A DNA stretch of 64,000 bases from Gracilariopsis chorda (lineage: Eukaryota; Rhodophyta; Florideophyceae; Gracilariales; Gracilariaceae). Both the position numbers and the translations under genes were made by a program. The notes under the pieces were generated by a model that was not told where the DNA came from, did no database searches, and was given only the letters and a program-made list of their open reading frames with translations. Positions 21,980 through 34,736 of this stretch are shown here, in pieces (the stretch's first letter is position 1; each line of letters begins with the position of its first letter). The stretch spans positions 46,898-110,897 of the forward strand of contig NBIV01000242.1 of assembly GCA_003194525.1 (NCBI GenBank). The letters are read 5' to 3'.

Positions 21980-24900
21980 AAAGTCTTCTGTTGTTTGTCT
22001 TCTTATCTCTTGATTTGAATCGACCCTCATCTTCCAAGCAAGACGAACTACAAGCATTTGATTTTCTCCTGCAGGGTCCTTGCTTTTCTCTACCTGATGA
22101 TACAGAGAGACATATACGCCACGGCCTCTCCTATGCCTCACGAACTGTTTGTTTTCGCAGCGGACTGAAAACTCTCTCAGCAATGCTTTCATAAAAGAAG
22201 ATTCGAGAGTATTCCTCGTTGCTGAGGAAATTTGAGGGTTAATACCTTTTATTGTCATGGTTGACAGGACAATATGGGGCTATGTGTGGCCACCTTTTGG
22301 CAACTCTGCTTTGAATCATACAAAAACAGGCGAAAAGTGTTCCCATGTTTATTGCTCAAACTATTTGAAAACCGTTGCATATATTTCATGGCATAGCTGA
22401 TGAGCAGTCCCGCAAAATTGAATTTTTTTATTGCGTCTAAATCAAAATTGGGAGCTACCACTGCACTGAAATACCCATTGACAGGAGAACAGAACAAAAA
22501 TGTTTGAACAAGGTATTCAATGAGGTGATCTGAATGAGATAGACCTTTCAGGAGATGACATGAATAAGTCGTGGGGTAGGTCCATGGTCCACCCGTCTAC
22601 GAAATGAGGAGAAATGTGAGACAAGAAGTGGTACTACATGGAAGCGTGGTGTATTGACAAGCCCCCGATAGAGGAAAGCTACCCAGCAAGAGGAAAGAAG
22701 TCAATGTAATCAGCGAATGAAGAGGGGGGCTAAGTAACACGATAATGCCAGTGCAAATCTTATACGAGGGCGCTAACCACAGTTAATGGTAAAACATTTA
22801 AATACTCAGCACCGTTAGATATACTGATGCTTTGAAAACCCTGTTCAGCGAAGTATTCTGTTTTTGAGGAGTTGAAGACGTCGCAAAGGCGTCGAAGTAC
22901 ATATTCAAAAACCATGGTTGGGAAAGGTTTACTAGTGCAATGGCCACTGCTTCGACGCACGAGGTACTTGAAACACCGGAAATGGGTGTAGAGAAGTCAT
23001 AGTAGTAACGAGAGCTATCCGTGGGTCATGTCTACTGTTCTGGTGGACGTTCCAGTGTAGAGTGATTTTCTATCTGTCCAGTGGATGAACACCTATACCA
23101 CAGCTCTACAATCTCAGACCAGACAATATAGCTAATGAAAACTGACCATATCAGACTTGCAAAGCAACATTTTAAGCAAGAATCTGTGCATATGGCGGTA
23201 GTAATAGATCAGAGGTTTTTCTATTCCGTGTTACGTAACTCATAAACAGATTGTTTCAGTCTTACATTACAATTATCCAGAATATCTTGTTATAAGAAAT
23301 CTCGTCTGAGTTTCCCTCATGAAAAGTAAATAAGAAGCGTATCTTTTATTTTATTCAATCATTATGGACTCTAATTAAGTAGATTTTAAAAGAAAATGCG
23401 GGTATAATTGTGTCTTGTATTTCCAGTGGACAGGGTGTTGAAGAATGAAGGCCAGAAGCGCATATTTTGTGATCTCTATATAAGACATACTAAAACTGCA
23501 AGGTAAGGAAGTAAGTATGAGACGAATGCAAAAGAAATTGGTCTCTTTCTCATCATAAAAAAATTAGTACCAGTGAAAGCATTTTAAGATAGACAGGAAC
23601 TAACTCAATTGGAAACGTCCCCGACTGCAGTTTGAAGTTTGTAAATAAAACTGCAATGTTTTGGACTTCAAAAACTCTCTACACGTTTTTCTTTATTTCT
23701 GAAGACTTGAAAGTATTTCAAACGTGTATTTCAGTAAGTGAGTACATGGGTGCGTAGAAACAACTGAAAAAATCCAAAAATCCGTTCTGGAACAACTACC
23801 GAAAATGTAAGGACAGTTTGAGGGCATTATTCTTTTTCAAGAACTCCAACATGTTGGAACGAAGACACTTCCATTGCTGTAATGTATCAAAACGGTTTAT
23901 GTATCCCATAAACAGAGAATATAATTGTTACGAAAATAAGCAATAACTCAAAGCTTCTAATATCCTTAAGGTGTCTTGAAATTCTGATGTTCTATTAATC
24001 GTGAGTTTTTCGTATCTTTTTTCTATGAGTCCAAAGTCTTTCTTATCCGCATTAAGAATGGAATAATCTTAATGTTCATGGAACGTGCGGGTTACAAACG
24101 TTAGTATGAGCTTGGAAGCAGCAGACATTTCTTACTGAAATCTGATAGGAGTTCTTTGAACCCTGTTGTATGAAAGAACTGGAAGGCAACCTACGTTAAT
24201 TACCGACACATGTTCAGCAGAATTCAGTAGTTATGGTAACCTCCTGCGCTTGTTTTTAAACTTTAAACCGAATAATATTGCTTTTTGGATAAATGACGTA
24301 AATTGTAATCGTGTGTATTAAGTCAAAATATTGCATTCACATGCAAAGTTTCGCATTATACTTTTATCTTCTGGTGTAACTTCAAGGAATTTGATGTACT
24401 TGTTTCTCTTTTGTGTAAAAGATTCATTTCCCAATTCGGTTGTTTTCTGAACAACAATGTCATATTTTCTCTTCTAGAAGAACTGTTTCATGATCTGGTG
24501 TACTGTTGTACTCAAAACGTCAATCGGAACCGTGGTTAATTGTCTGTAGTGTCAACAAAGTGCACTGACTTCCTTTCCAGACATGCTTGTCGTTGTCGTC
24601 TAAGTTGAGTACTGGTGAACTACTGTACTTTTTCACAAAACAAATAATTGGTATAGGAAGGGGTAGAGCCGTTCGTAACAGAAATAGGTCGATCTTCCAC
24701 TAAACGTTCATGGTCTCTTTGGCAGATGTGATTGGTTGGCACGACGTTTTTGGTTTTGGCGAAGGAAGGCATTTTCTTTTCATAAACGCCCCATTCAAAG
24801 ATCTCTCTGCAATGCCGTCTGGCCCTTTTCGATTTACAACAGACCCTCTCTAACCCGCTTGCAGCACCGGAAAATATCGAGATCACAGACGCAAGGGGCA

Positions 24901-26460
24901 ACCTAGCCACCACCACTTTTGCAGCGCTCAACTTTTCACTTCCTGCTCTTACCAGTTCTCCCTTGTGCCCATTGCAATCTACTTGTCGTAGTTCCTTTCA
25001 TTCCAATCCATCCTTCTCTTGATGGTTCACTTCTTGCATCATGCCTACTGAAACGCCAGACCGCGCGGCAACATAAATTGATGAATAATGTTTGACTTCC
25101 GATCCGCCAAAGCGAAGCCAGCTTTTACCGCGCAATTTGTTCCTTCACAAAACCTCTCCAATACCACAACAATTTGTCCAAATTTTTACAGTCAGAGAAT
25201 CTACTAATCATGCTCTTCATCCTGTACATCTTCGTTGGAAGCTGTGGTACAGCCAGTGGTGAGCACAACGTCACTAAAATAGGACCTTTAGATTCGGCTT
25301 AACAGGTGAGTTCCAGTAGGTGGTGGTCTACCTAATATAGGAGTGGCGACCGGGGGAATCCTGAAAGGAGATCCGCAAGCACCAAGCGGAGAGAGGGTTC
25401 ACTAGGCGGACGATAATCCTACAGGCGCTGTTATGGGACGCGCTAAATATCGGTGGCTTAGAAACCACACTTAGAGGATGACGTAATAGTGTACCTGAAG
25501 GTGAGTATCACGAGGTTGAACCAGACGAACTAGAACAAGCCTCGAGGGTGCTTGGTTTACTTCCCCGGAGGTGGAGCTTCAGTGGCGCACTATAGAGAGT
25601 GCCGCGAGCTGACCTCGACGGAAACTATCTACTGTCTTCTATAAAAATCTAAGTTAGGTTATTCTGCGTAGCTGGATTACAGTCCGCTGGAACAATTCTT
25701 CTGCAGTGGTGTGCTACGTGGCACCAGTTAGAAAACACAAGTACTTCGTTGGGAATCTTCCGTAACAGCCTATCTTTAGGAGTACGAGTGGTACCGACTG
25801 TACCACAAAACCCACGCAAGAAAGCTCAAAAGTCTTACTGTAGCGGGCCAAAACAACTTGACAGAGACAATACACTGCCATGCCGACACAAGAAGCACAC
25901 AAATGAAACAATCTGGCACTCCCTAGTTCTATGGAGTTCAATCTATTCCCTGGAATCAAACTTGATGAATCCCACCAAATGGTTTTGCTGAATACGTATC
26001 TTTGGAACCTGAAATGCGAGCGGTTTTGTGATATAAATAGTCTGTAGAAGTTAAGTATGAAAGATCGGACAAATAAATAGATGATAGCACGAATATTGGT
26101 TTATGCATACATGTCTATTGCTTAGGGCACAGATTTGTAGAACTGATATCAAAGACCCAAGGTCTGCAAGAGTTGAAGGATGGGAGACAACATCTGTCGA
26201 ACAATTCTGTAAATGGGATATATTTGCAAACATCGTATCGATAATGAGACACCTTTCACTTGTTGAACAGAATTCTATAACTTGCTCCCTTTTGCAAGCA
26301 AACTCGGCAGAAGAAACAAAAGGATACTGAAGAAGTCAAGCCAACACCAAACAACAACTCGTCACTCTAAATGAGTTTGCGCACATTACTGTGCTAATAA
26401 GGGACTCTCAGCGTTGCCATTCTGCGCTTTGGGAGGCAAGTGGTTCCTAGCTGAAGCAAA
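21980..26460. other. AT-rich gap, no gene recognised
   Basis: About 4.5 kb, strongly AT-rich between 22.3 and 24.6 kb. Frames are short and show no family motif. A less AT-rich stretch at about 25290-25640 stands out in composition but has no long frame and no RNA-gene structure I recognise. Confidence 0.5.
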
Positions 26461-26469
26461 GTCAGCTTG

Positions 26470-27224
26470 ACGGTATTGCATCATGAGATGCATATTGGAC
26501 GATCATAGAGGATCGTTTTAATCATCCAACCGTTGCCACAAAGGAAGAATTTACCTCTTACTTGGAAAATATTTGTTCTGATGGGCATTCATTAGTACAT
26601 ACGACGGCATCGATACTCAAGCATTATTCCATGCAAGCAATGAAGGGTTTTACATTGTTATTGAGCCGGTGGTTCGCTTCAGGCCAGAACGAACATGCAT
26701 GGATCTGCAAATTTCTAGTGTATAGAGTCGATAAGGGAGGTTTCACCATGGATTCTAAACCCATATTGCTTTGTTTATTGCATTGAGAGTTGGTACAAAA
26801 AATCCGAAAGCCGACCTTATTGAAGCATCTGACAGGTTGGCTGAGGTTGATCCTGAATTACACATTGCGTGTGACGAACAAGGCTGAGAGAATGTTTCAG
26901 GAGCTCGGAAGACTCCCAGACGTAAACGAAAAAGCACCGATCTGTACCACTTTCTATGATATACCGAAGACATTTGAAAGCGTTGAGAACATCATGAAGG
27001 TGCAACTAGATTTGTTTAGGGCGCAAACCACAACGACCGAGAAGAAGCCTTCTATGTCTCAAAAGAAAATCATATTATTCGACGAGGTTTTGGAAAATTT
27101 GGAGAGCTTCACGAAAGAAAAAGAGAGCAATGATATGGACGTCCAGCGCATGGGTCAGATGCTCTTGGAACCAATAAACGGCTTTCAAGAGCTTCATGTA
27201 ACGGATAGCAGAGGTGGTTTGTGA
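26470..27224 (+). pseudogene. Unrecognised coding-like remnant
   Basis: Three frames carry protein-like composition one after another. The first, about 26490-26786, begins after a TGA and includes DRFNHPTVATKEEFTSYLEN and FTLLLSRWFASGQNEHAW. The second, around 26757-26885, includes ALRVGTKNPKADLIEASDRL. The third, to 27224, includes KTFESVENIMKVQLDLF and KIILFDEVLENLESF. This is what a frameshifted gene or a gene with lost splice structure looks like. I do not recognise the family, and the neighbours do not help. Confidence 0.35.
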
Positions 27225-29030
27225 AGCAGGGGCTAAGATTTGCTTCCTTGCTTTGTTTATGATTAATTGGTTGTGCTTTTAGATTTATCTATTGCCATCA
27301 CGGTGTGTTCGTTCAGGAAATGCGCTGGGTGGTAGTGTGAAGATATTAAACTGGTACTATTACTTTGCTACTGAGCTGAACGTTCGCAATTTCCCTATAG
27401 ACGTATTCCTACTGCTACAGGGGTTAGTCTTGCCTATGAAATTTCCCGCCATCCATAATCACATATCTGTTTGTCATCATCATTAATAGATCAGGGAAGA
27501 AGTCATCTCTCATCTACTCCAAGCCCATCGCCAACGACAATGCTGCCGCCGTATTCCATTCGACTCGTAGCGTCGTCGACGAAAAGAGGCTTCTATCTGC
27601 CACGCCCAGCTCCACCAACGGCGATACTAAGTAGAGAGAGCAGCGCTCTGGGGAGAGTGCAGCACCAACCTGTGCAACAGGTGAAATGAACTCTCATGAC
27701 AATGTGGAGCCAGTGCTGGCAAAGCTAGGACCGACATGCCTGTGGTTGGTTTTTTGGTGCTTTAAATGCTGTTTACAGCCCATACGAGTACCTTCGAGGT
27801 CATTATAATCAACGTTCCATTTCTTAGAAATCGCTAGACCATATCATGTTACCCTTTTACGTCTGTAATTCCCTTTTCCATGGAATAATTTTATACTGCT
27901 GCATTCGATGCCAGACTACTTAGCAAAACCTTCACACTCGGCATTCTGATATCGACATAGTACTTCAAGGAACCTTCCCAGACGAACGACGTTGACCACA
28001 CGTTCTTCTAAAATTGGGTGTTTGATGACGGCTTCTGTGATGTACTTTTCAATGTCGGAATGGAAAATACGTGCAAGGCGCATTGTTTTCATGAAAGATG
28101 CGGAATTCCTACATCTTTAGAATCTTTTGGAGTGCCTGAGAAACACATTCTGGTTGAAAGACAGCCTTAGATTCAAAGAAAGCGAGGAGTGCAGTCCCGA
28201 ATTTGGCTATCGTTTCGATTTGCAGAAGCTGAACAAACAAATCTTCTGGTGAAATAAAAGGCAGATGATTGGAAACAATGAAAAAATACACATTTCCAAA
28301 GCCAGAAAAAGTACTCGTAACACTTTTCTTGTTTTGGACTGCAGATATCTTCGACGCTCGAAGCTTTCCAACCATTTCTACCCTCATTTAGGCCAAACGT
28401 TTTTCATCAGAAAAACCTCAACCAGCACACTAATTACATGTAACGTATTGTCACTAAAATGCATGATTTGTAAGCCGAACAGCATAGGTCTTTTTAGAAT
28501 CTTCTTTCTGACAATTTCTACATATGCTTCTCTCTCCAGGAATGTTTTGTGGCGGCCGCCTTCATAGCTGATCCAGAAATGATTCCAACTCACTGCCGTT
28601 TCTTACAGCATGCATATCACGCTCTCAAATCTTCATTGCGCTGATTGAAATCATCATCAGTACTATCCTTTCACCCTTCTTCACATTTGTTCACACAAAC
28701 GTTTTGGAGCTTCATGCATAGATTAATTATGTTTGAGCTCTCTGCCACGCTATATTGTATGTGCTTTAGCATACAACATCTCGCAAAGAGCATGCAAAAA
28801 GCCTGCTCCAGATGTAGAAGTGGTTGGAAAAGATAATAATTGTCCTGTCACTAGAAGTTAACCTGAGATATTGGGATCGTGATATCTCCGTGTATATACA
28901 GGCCTAGTCTTCAGCTATCGAAAACTCGGAGTGGAGCCCTTTCTCATCAAAACACATATCTTATCTAGAGACAAAGTAAGCAAGGCGTCATGTGTCGAAC
29001 TCACATATCTAATTGACACGTCCAAGGAAG
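27225..29030. other. No gene recognised
   Basis: Mixed sequence with short frames. On the minus strand 28109-28593 has two frames of modest length with no motif. Confidence 0.45.
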
Positions 29031-29039
29031 GATAAGACG

Positions 29040-29330
29040 ATTCAACCACTGCTTGAACTGCCAAACAAGAATACTCCCTACGTCAGTAATACGCAACATC
29101 GTTACGGCAACCTGGCTTTCTAATATTAGTCTAAATGCCATCAATAAGACCAAAACAGCCATAAACTGGACCTACCTTTTTGCGAGAGTGCCACAAGCCA
29201 CAAGCTTGGTCATGAAGCGCATCGATTATGCCTCGAATACCTGATAGATTGAAAACCTTCCCAAGTACTGAACATGAGGGTAGGCTATGTGCTGTGCCAG
29301 CCGATTTTTTGCGCACACTACACCGGATAT
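29040..29330 (-). pseudogene. PIF/Harbinger-type transposase fragment
   Basis: The minus strand gives SVLGKVFNLSGIRGIIDALH followed by GCFGLIDGI, a stop, TNIRKPGCRNDVAY. The GFIDGT..I.RPG.NQ..Y order is the first catalytic-Asp block of HARBI1/DDE_4 transposases. Only about 80 codons survive. It is a different copy from the transposase at 30960-32010, where the block reads GVFGVMDGARFK. It lies at the end of the copia RT region and probably inserted there. Confidence 0.55.
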
Positions 29331-29479
29331 GTACTATTCGTAAAACTTTGGATTTTGCCGAGGATGGCACAGCAACGGGTGGCTGCACTTGTTTCGACTG
29401 GCATTGTTGGGTTTTGCTGGTCGATTTTGGTAAGAGAGCTATCGTTTGTGAGTGTGATGGTGCAGGATTGCATCCTGGT

Positions 29480-30550
29480 TTGTTGTAGAATGGCATGAAT
29501 TGCGTCAGGTTGTTATACATGAAGTCTTGTGTGGGTGCAAAGTACCGTCAAGTTGAGGAAGCGTTCTAGCATTCGCAGTCATTTGGATTTGTATTTCAAC
29601 AGTAATTGCTACTGTAGGGTGTGCATGAGGGGTGACGTGGAGCCCATGACCCAAATGGCGTCAATGCATGTACTAACGATTATGAAGCCGCCACTATACG
29701 GTGCTCTTATGTTAGGACAGGGGTTGTGCTCGGGTTTTTTGAAACCAAGTGGGATGGTATGTTTGTTTAGGGCGTTACTGTAGTATTATGTGCATTGCAG
29801 CGATCCGTAGAGGTTTCCACGAAGTTTGCAATACTTCCCGTTTTTTGTGAAGGTTACATCAAAAGTAGGCATGTGTTTGAAATAGATCGTCAGCTTAGCG
29901 TTCATTTAGAGAAGCTGAACTCATGTAAAAATGTTCGAGAAGGAGATTATTGAGGGCATACAGTGCTATGAGTATTCTTTGTTTTGTTTTGTGTGCTGTA
30001 TAAGTAGTGTTGTGTTTTTGGTCAAAGTGTAAGCCTGGACTCATCAAATCTCCTCGAAGATGACATGTCGCTTTTATTTGTGTTATATGGCCTCGGGTTG
30101 ATATCAAGTATCTGTAGAGCATCATGAGGGAGACGATGAGTTCGCGTTTGTGTTGAAAATCGAGAGGGAGCCATTTTATAATTTTCAGCGCATCGATGAT
30201 ACTTATTTCCTGGTTTTGTGCCCATCCTAATAAGTACGCGTCGTGATACTTACGGTTTTTTTGGAGATTAGACAGGGGTGGTGTGGGTATGTAGATATTG
30301 GGCGGCGTTTGTTGGTTGGAATTTGTCTTTGCTTTGAGTGCTCTCCTACCTGCATATGTGCGGTCACGGGATTTGTGTTACCGATTAAAATCTGTAAATC
30401 TTATCTTTTAACATAGGTTGTTGCATAGACATAGGATTGTAGGTTCTCTCCAGGACGTTGTGTTTATGTACCTAACGGGGTACGATTTGGTTTCCAGGTT
30501 CTTTCTAGGGGCATATACGGACACAGTGCCTAATTAGCCGAATGTGAATT
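29480..30550 (-). pseudogene. Ty1/copia reverse transcriptase region, decayed
   Basis: Minus-strand blocks in order: an integrase tail (GTVSVYAPRKNLETKSYPVR, about 30525-30470), a region with HDALQILDINPRPYNTNKSD (about 30130-30060), then an RT core GNLYGSLQ, SGGFIIVSTCIDAIWVMGS and LERFLNL (about 29790-29545). Copia RTs read LYGLKQA and then a YVDD box. Here the box is CIDA, so the catalytic residues are lost. Stops and frameshifts throughout. This is the 3' half of the copia element whose integrase is at 32240-33170. The + strand is G/T-rich, as in the other pieces of that element. Confidence 0.65.
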
Positions 30551-30553
30551 ACT

Positions 30554-30581
30554 GGGAGGATCCGAGAAATCACAGTTTCAC
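30554..30581 (+). repeat. Harbinger left terminal inverted repeat
   Basis: A 28-base perfect inverted match to 32208-32235, starting GGGAGGATCC. Confidence 0.85.
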
Positions 30582-30959
30582 GGTTTTCCCAGACCTCAGC
30601 GGTAGCGACATTGCCTTGCTTAGAATCTACACAGCTTAAAAGTTACACGTAGGTGCAAGGCTTCTTTTCAAGTGCACTTGTCAGTATTCATAACACGAAC
30701 AGGTGCAACGTTCCAGCCACCTTTCTGCTTAGATACTCAACTGTTTCGGTTTGTCGAGAATGACATTCTACGTAAAACCAACGTCTTGCGCACAATACAT
30801 TCGCATTAAACACAATATGCAACGCTCTCGTATTGCAATTGCAAATCTCGTGCCATCCGCACCATCTCCAAAACGTCACTCCCCCGATTCCAACCACACA
30901 GACCAAGACGAAGATTCCTGTAACGACGCAGAAGAGTCAGGTCAGGGAAGACGATATGG

Positions 30960-32010
30960 GGCACAGAACTACAGCGTTGAAGACGAACAGAAACTGCTGG
31001 ATATTGTAGAAGAAGTGGAACAACTCGATTGCGGCGCACTCGTCGGACTTGGGAACAGTCTTCATCTCATTGAGCTTTCGTGCTCGCAGAACCTGCCCAT
31101 TTTTCACCCGTGTATTGTTGAAAAAGGCACTATCACCCAGAATTGCATAACCTGGATGTGTGATCGTATCGTATTTTAGAGACGGCCAATATAGTCCTGA
31201 AACGTAGGGGAGTTTACTGTCATGCCAACTTCACGGAAAGTTTAACGCAGCGTGGATTATCTCGCCCTTGACGTTCCACACAAGAAGGTTCGTTACCTCA
31301 ACCTGCTGCGTGAAAGCTTGAAAATACGCATTCTGCGCATCCATATCGTCGAAACTAACACATTTGAAGCGCGCTCCGTCCATCACACCGAACACTCCCC
31401 GCAGTGCATACCCATACGGTCGATACTACTGCAACAGCTGTGTTGCTTCTTCCATTTTGGCGACAGTTGGCCATACGATTGGAAACGCCTCGTAGCTTGG
31501 GTCTCTCATCACATCCCACAGAATCTCCAACAAATAATCTAACCATTCCGATAGTGAACTCGGCGTGATTCCAAAACTTCTGCATAGTTCGTACATCACA
31601 ACTTTCGTTCGTATGTACGAACGTGCAAGCCCCAACAAGTCCTCTGAGTTTAGGAGAGGCTTTGGACCACGGGAAGAAGTAGTATGGTGAAATGGAGAAC
31701 CGTTTTGCACTTCTCATCTTCGTTTGTCAAACCATGGAAGACGTTCACCAAAGAATAAGAAGCGAGGAACCGATAGCGCCACAACAAACTGAGAGTCATC
31801 ACCGTTTTTCAAAAGACATTGCCATGACGTTTCATGACAAAGGGGGTGTTTTATGCCATGTCTGGTGTAATTTAATATTCGGCACGACTTGTTTTGCGAC
31901 GGTCCAGGTTGGTGTAGTACAAAGAGAATGTTAGTTATTGCGACGGCAAGGATGACCATAAGCTTTACGTCTGAATCCATGTGTGCTTTGAGAAAAGAAG
32001 AATTCACCAC
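30960..32010 (-). pseudogene. PIF/Harbinger transposase (DDE_4), three stops
   Basis: A single minus frame of about 350 codons, broken at 31716 (TGA), about 31427 (TAG) and about 31232 (TGA). N-terminal part: FGERLPWFDKRR, GPKPLLNSEDLLGLARSYIR, SFGITPSSLSEWLDYLL, a helical DNA-binding region typical of the family. First catalytic Asp: YALRGVFGVMDGARFK. Second: SWHDSKLPYV. The conserved LGDSAFFNN and VLRARK follow. The expected final Glu block (QSAEWG-like) is not seen. The frame runs on without resemblance beyond about 31020. It would cut and paste the 1.68 kb element. Now dead. Confidence 0.8.
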
Positions 32011-32207
32011 ATTAGAGTTAGTCGATGATCATTTATGCGTAAAGAGAGAAGGAGTGCTTGTTTCCTTACAAAAAACTTGCTTCCCATTGCACAATACAGC
32101 AATTGCAAAAGTGTGGCGGGTATGTGCTTGGGGTCACAGTTTCCACACTTTCAGGCAACAAGGCGAGCGTTTCTAGCCACTCTGATTCGCTCCATGTTTG
32201 TGAAACT

Positions 32208-32235
32208 GTGAAACTGTGATTTCTCGGATCCTCCC
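32208..32235 (-). repeat. Harbinger right terminal inverted repeat
   Basis: The complement of the left end. The inner flank repeats part of the terminus (GTGAAACTGTGAAACTGTG on +), a small local duplication. Confidence 0.85.
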
Positions 32236-32239
32236 ACTG

Positions 32240-33170
32240 TTGAAGGCGTGGTGACGTGTTGTTCCAAAGAGGATATGGAGATGTCCTTTGGGTGGCGTAA
32301 AGCAGAAGGTTGTACTTAAATATGGTGTCACGTGCTGCACATGTCAATAGATGTCGTCAAGCTAAGCTGTCTTGAGAAGGGCTCTTACGGCGTTCATGAT
32401 AGTTCGACTTAGTCGTTCGGCAATGCCAGTTTCTTGAGATCGGTGTTCTGTTCGGAGTTTATAATTCAATTGACGTTTGTGATAGATTTATTTAATTGTA
32501 TTCAATAGATACTCTTTGTCATTACTGCTGCGAAAATCTTTTAGGGGCTGATGTATGTGGTGTTTGATGTAGTACAAAGTAGTATCGAAGTGTTGAGTAA
32601 TATTTTTTCAGCCTTTGATGAAATGTGCTGTCACAAAAGAGCTGATTGCACAGATCTAAAAGAGCATATGTTTACTGCCACGGCGTAAAGTTGGCTTGAT
32701 GTGGTCGGGCGTGCCAGAACTGGCATATTCTCCCTGATTGTATTGATGATCGCTACGTTTATGTGGTGCGGAGTGGGATTTGGCGTGATCCAAGGCCATG
32801 TACGTGAGACATATATCTGTTGTTGGTGAGCGAGGCATTATTGGTATTCTTCTCTTACCTTGTTCTAGTCCCATTTTGTGCGAGGGGAGTGATTGAAAAG
32901 TATGTGGATTGTTTGGGTGAATAGCTGGTTTTTAAAATGTTTTTGATGCAGCTAGCGGTTAGATAGTCGTCAAAATGTTATCATGGTAGATTTTGTGATT
33001 AATGGAGGAATAAATACGAGCAGATGGGTGGTGTACTTGGGATCCGGGGTGAAGCGCATCACTGCCTTGGTATTGGGCTGAGATATGTGTATTTTGTGTT
33101 TGGAAAATACCTTTTCTTACCTATTGGCAGTCTGCCGGTTGTTTGGGTGGCATGAAAGGGTGTAGGGGCT
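32240..33170 (-). pseudogene. Ty1/copia integrase region
   Basis: On the minus strand AKSHSAPHKRSDHQYNQGEY, then TLRRGSKHMLF, correspond to the GAG-pre-integrase end and the start of the core. The second Asp block reads KDFRSSNDKEYLLNTIK (usual RSDNGxEY). Then QETGIAERLSRTIMNAVRAL carries the catalytic Glu (usual QQNGxAERxNRT). A frameshift near 32350 continues with LYATQRTSPYPLWNN, the TPYELW block. Several stops. Integrase would insert the copia cDNA. The element is split on the low side by the Harbinger transposon and on the high side by the Helitron region. Confidence 0.8.
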
Positions 33171-33199
33171 GTATCTCTTCTCTTTAAGCATTTACTCAG

Positions 33200-33765
33200 A
33201 GATGAGAAGGTAGAAGTTGAATCATGGTAGGAGTTGCGCCAATAAAGTACCTTGTGCTCCCCTGTCAGTGCGTGCAAAAAACGCACTCCGGGCAATGCCT
33301 TCCTTCCATTCGAAAACTTCTCAACAAACAGCTTCATCAGCAGCAGCAACAGAAGCATTAGGAGCAGCAGCAGCATCAGTAGCAGCAGCAGCAAAGCTCA
33401 AAGCTCCTTCGCTGCTGCTTTATGTTGACTGCCGCTACTGCTCAGTGGCTGGCACTACAGTAGTGCTCGCCGTCGCGCTGCACAGTGGCTGGCACGGCAG
33501 TCATTTTGGCACTTCCACCCAGTTACAATCCAAAGTACTCTACATACACCACTGCAGTGCCAGCCACTCACCAACGCGCTGGCGGTCCATTGCAACTGTA
33601 GTCCATATCACTCTCGGCACAGCGGCCCTCATTGGTTTGCAGGCCATTTGCGAGCGACAGCGAGAAGAAACGGCCTGCAGATTCCCCGAAGTCACCCATA
33701 CTCAGTGGCGCGCAGCGCCTCCCGTGGCCCGAGCCCGCTTCCACTTGTCTCAAAACCCTTCTCTT
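33200..33765 (+). repeat. Repeat unit A (CAG-rich, about 560 bases)
   Basis: Same order as unit C (40585-41107): TTGCGCCAATAAA start, a run of AGC/CAG triplets, AAAGCTCAAAGCTC, CAGTGGCTGGCAC words, TGCCAGCCACTCACCAACGC, TTGGTTTGCAGGCC, and CGGCCTGCAGAT...CCCCGAAGTCACCCATAC. It is open on + (195 codons) but the frame looks like a by-product of the triplet repeats. It probably belongs to the Helitron's outer region. Function unknown. Confidence 0.7.
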
Positions 33766-33789
33766 AAGCATTTAAATGCGTATGAGGCG

Positions 33790-34090
33790 GTGGTTGTTGA
33801 TTGAAGGGAGGCGCTGCGCCAATAAAGTGCCTTGCACGCCCCTTTCAGCGCATGCAAAACCTCGCGTGGCGCAACGCCTCCCTGCCATTCAAAACATTCA
33901 CCACCAACAGCAGCATTAGCAGCAGCAGCAGCAGCAAAGCTCAACGCTCATTGGCTGCTGCTGCATGTTGACTGCTGCTGTGGCTCAGTAGCTTGCACTA
34001 CAGTAACTGACTGCAATGTCAGCCACTCAGCTGTAGCTAACTTGCGTGACATGCGGCTGACGATCTGCACTGCGCCAGTGCAGTGAAATG
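33790..34090 (+). repeat. Repeat unit B, truncated copy
   Basis: It begins like A and C (GGCGCTGCGCCAATAAAGTG, AGCAGCAGC run, AAAGCTCAACGCTC) but diverges after the GCTTGCACTACAGTAACTGA stretch. The part from about 33940 on is also found, inverted, before Helitron copy 2 (about 51010-51310). An 8-base stem CTGCACTG / CAGTGCAG with a CGC loop lies at about 34066-34084. Confidence 0.65.
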
Positions 34091-34736
34091 CACGAAGCAT
34101 ATATACTGCACTGGCGAAGTGCAAAAAGCATCTCGGTTGCTGACCCTAACCACTATTTCACATCCCATTTCAGATTTGGCCAATAGCGCAGTGTCGTAAC
34201 CTTTTGCTACTTTGGGCACTGTTGCTGGCCTTGGACTTAGGCAAGGCGAAGCTCGTGTGCAGGTCACCACAAGAGTAACCCACTGAGTACCACGGATCTG
34301 GGAAAATTCAGGTGCTCCTCTGTGGTATACTGGTCCTTTGAGGGCGATCAGGAAGTCTGAGGGTTTCCCGCACCTAATACCAGCTTGCTGTGCAGGGTCC
34401 GGGGCGGCCGCCTTGTCGTACCTCTTGGGGCCGGAAAGCACAATTTTGTGTCAGTAAAGGGTGATCAATCCTTTCAACCAGACGCGGGTTAAACATCAAA
34501 CGGCTTGAAAACCGGCTGGGCACACTCCGCTTGTCAATGTTCGACGGGAGTGTGTCGAGAGTCCCTGTGCTGCGCACGAGTGCATTGGTTAAATATAAGT
34601 CTTGCAGCAGTTTTTTTAATTGCTCATTCAAATAGGCCTGGTGGGTGCAAAGCAACAAAATGCAACCATTTTTTTTCATTCTCAACTTTGGCTTATATTG
34701 GAAAATATTGTGGAACTCTGGCAACATTTTTAGGGG

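Larger units (their letters stand above)
30554..32235 (-). mobile_element. PIF/Harbinger DNA transposon with intact ends
   Basis: The left end GGGAGGATCCGAGAAATCAC (30554 on) and the complement of the right end (32235 back) are identical for 28 bases. Both sides are followed by ACT (30551-30553 and 32236-32238), a 3-base target duplication as expected for PIF/Harbinger. It is 1682 bases long, with a transposase pseudogene on - and no second gene visible. It sits inside the copia element between integrase and RT; copia homology resumes on each side. Confidence 0.85.

Noticed and set aside
24620-24931. Host gene on the minus strand (103 codons)
   Set aside because: No recognisable domain, no second exon and no supporting signal.
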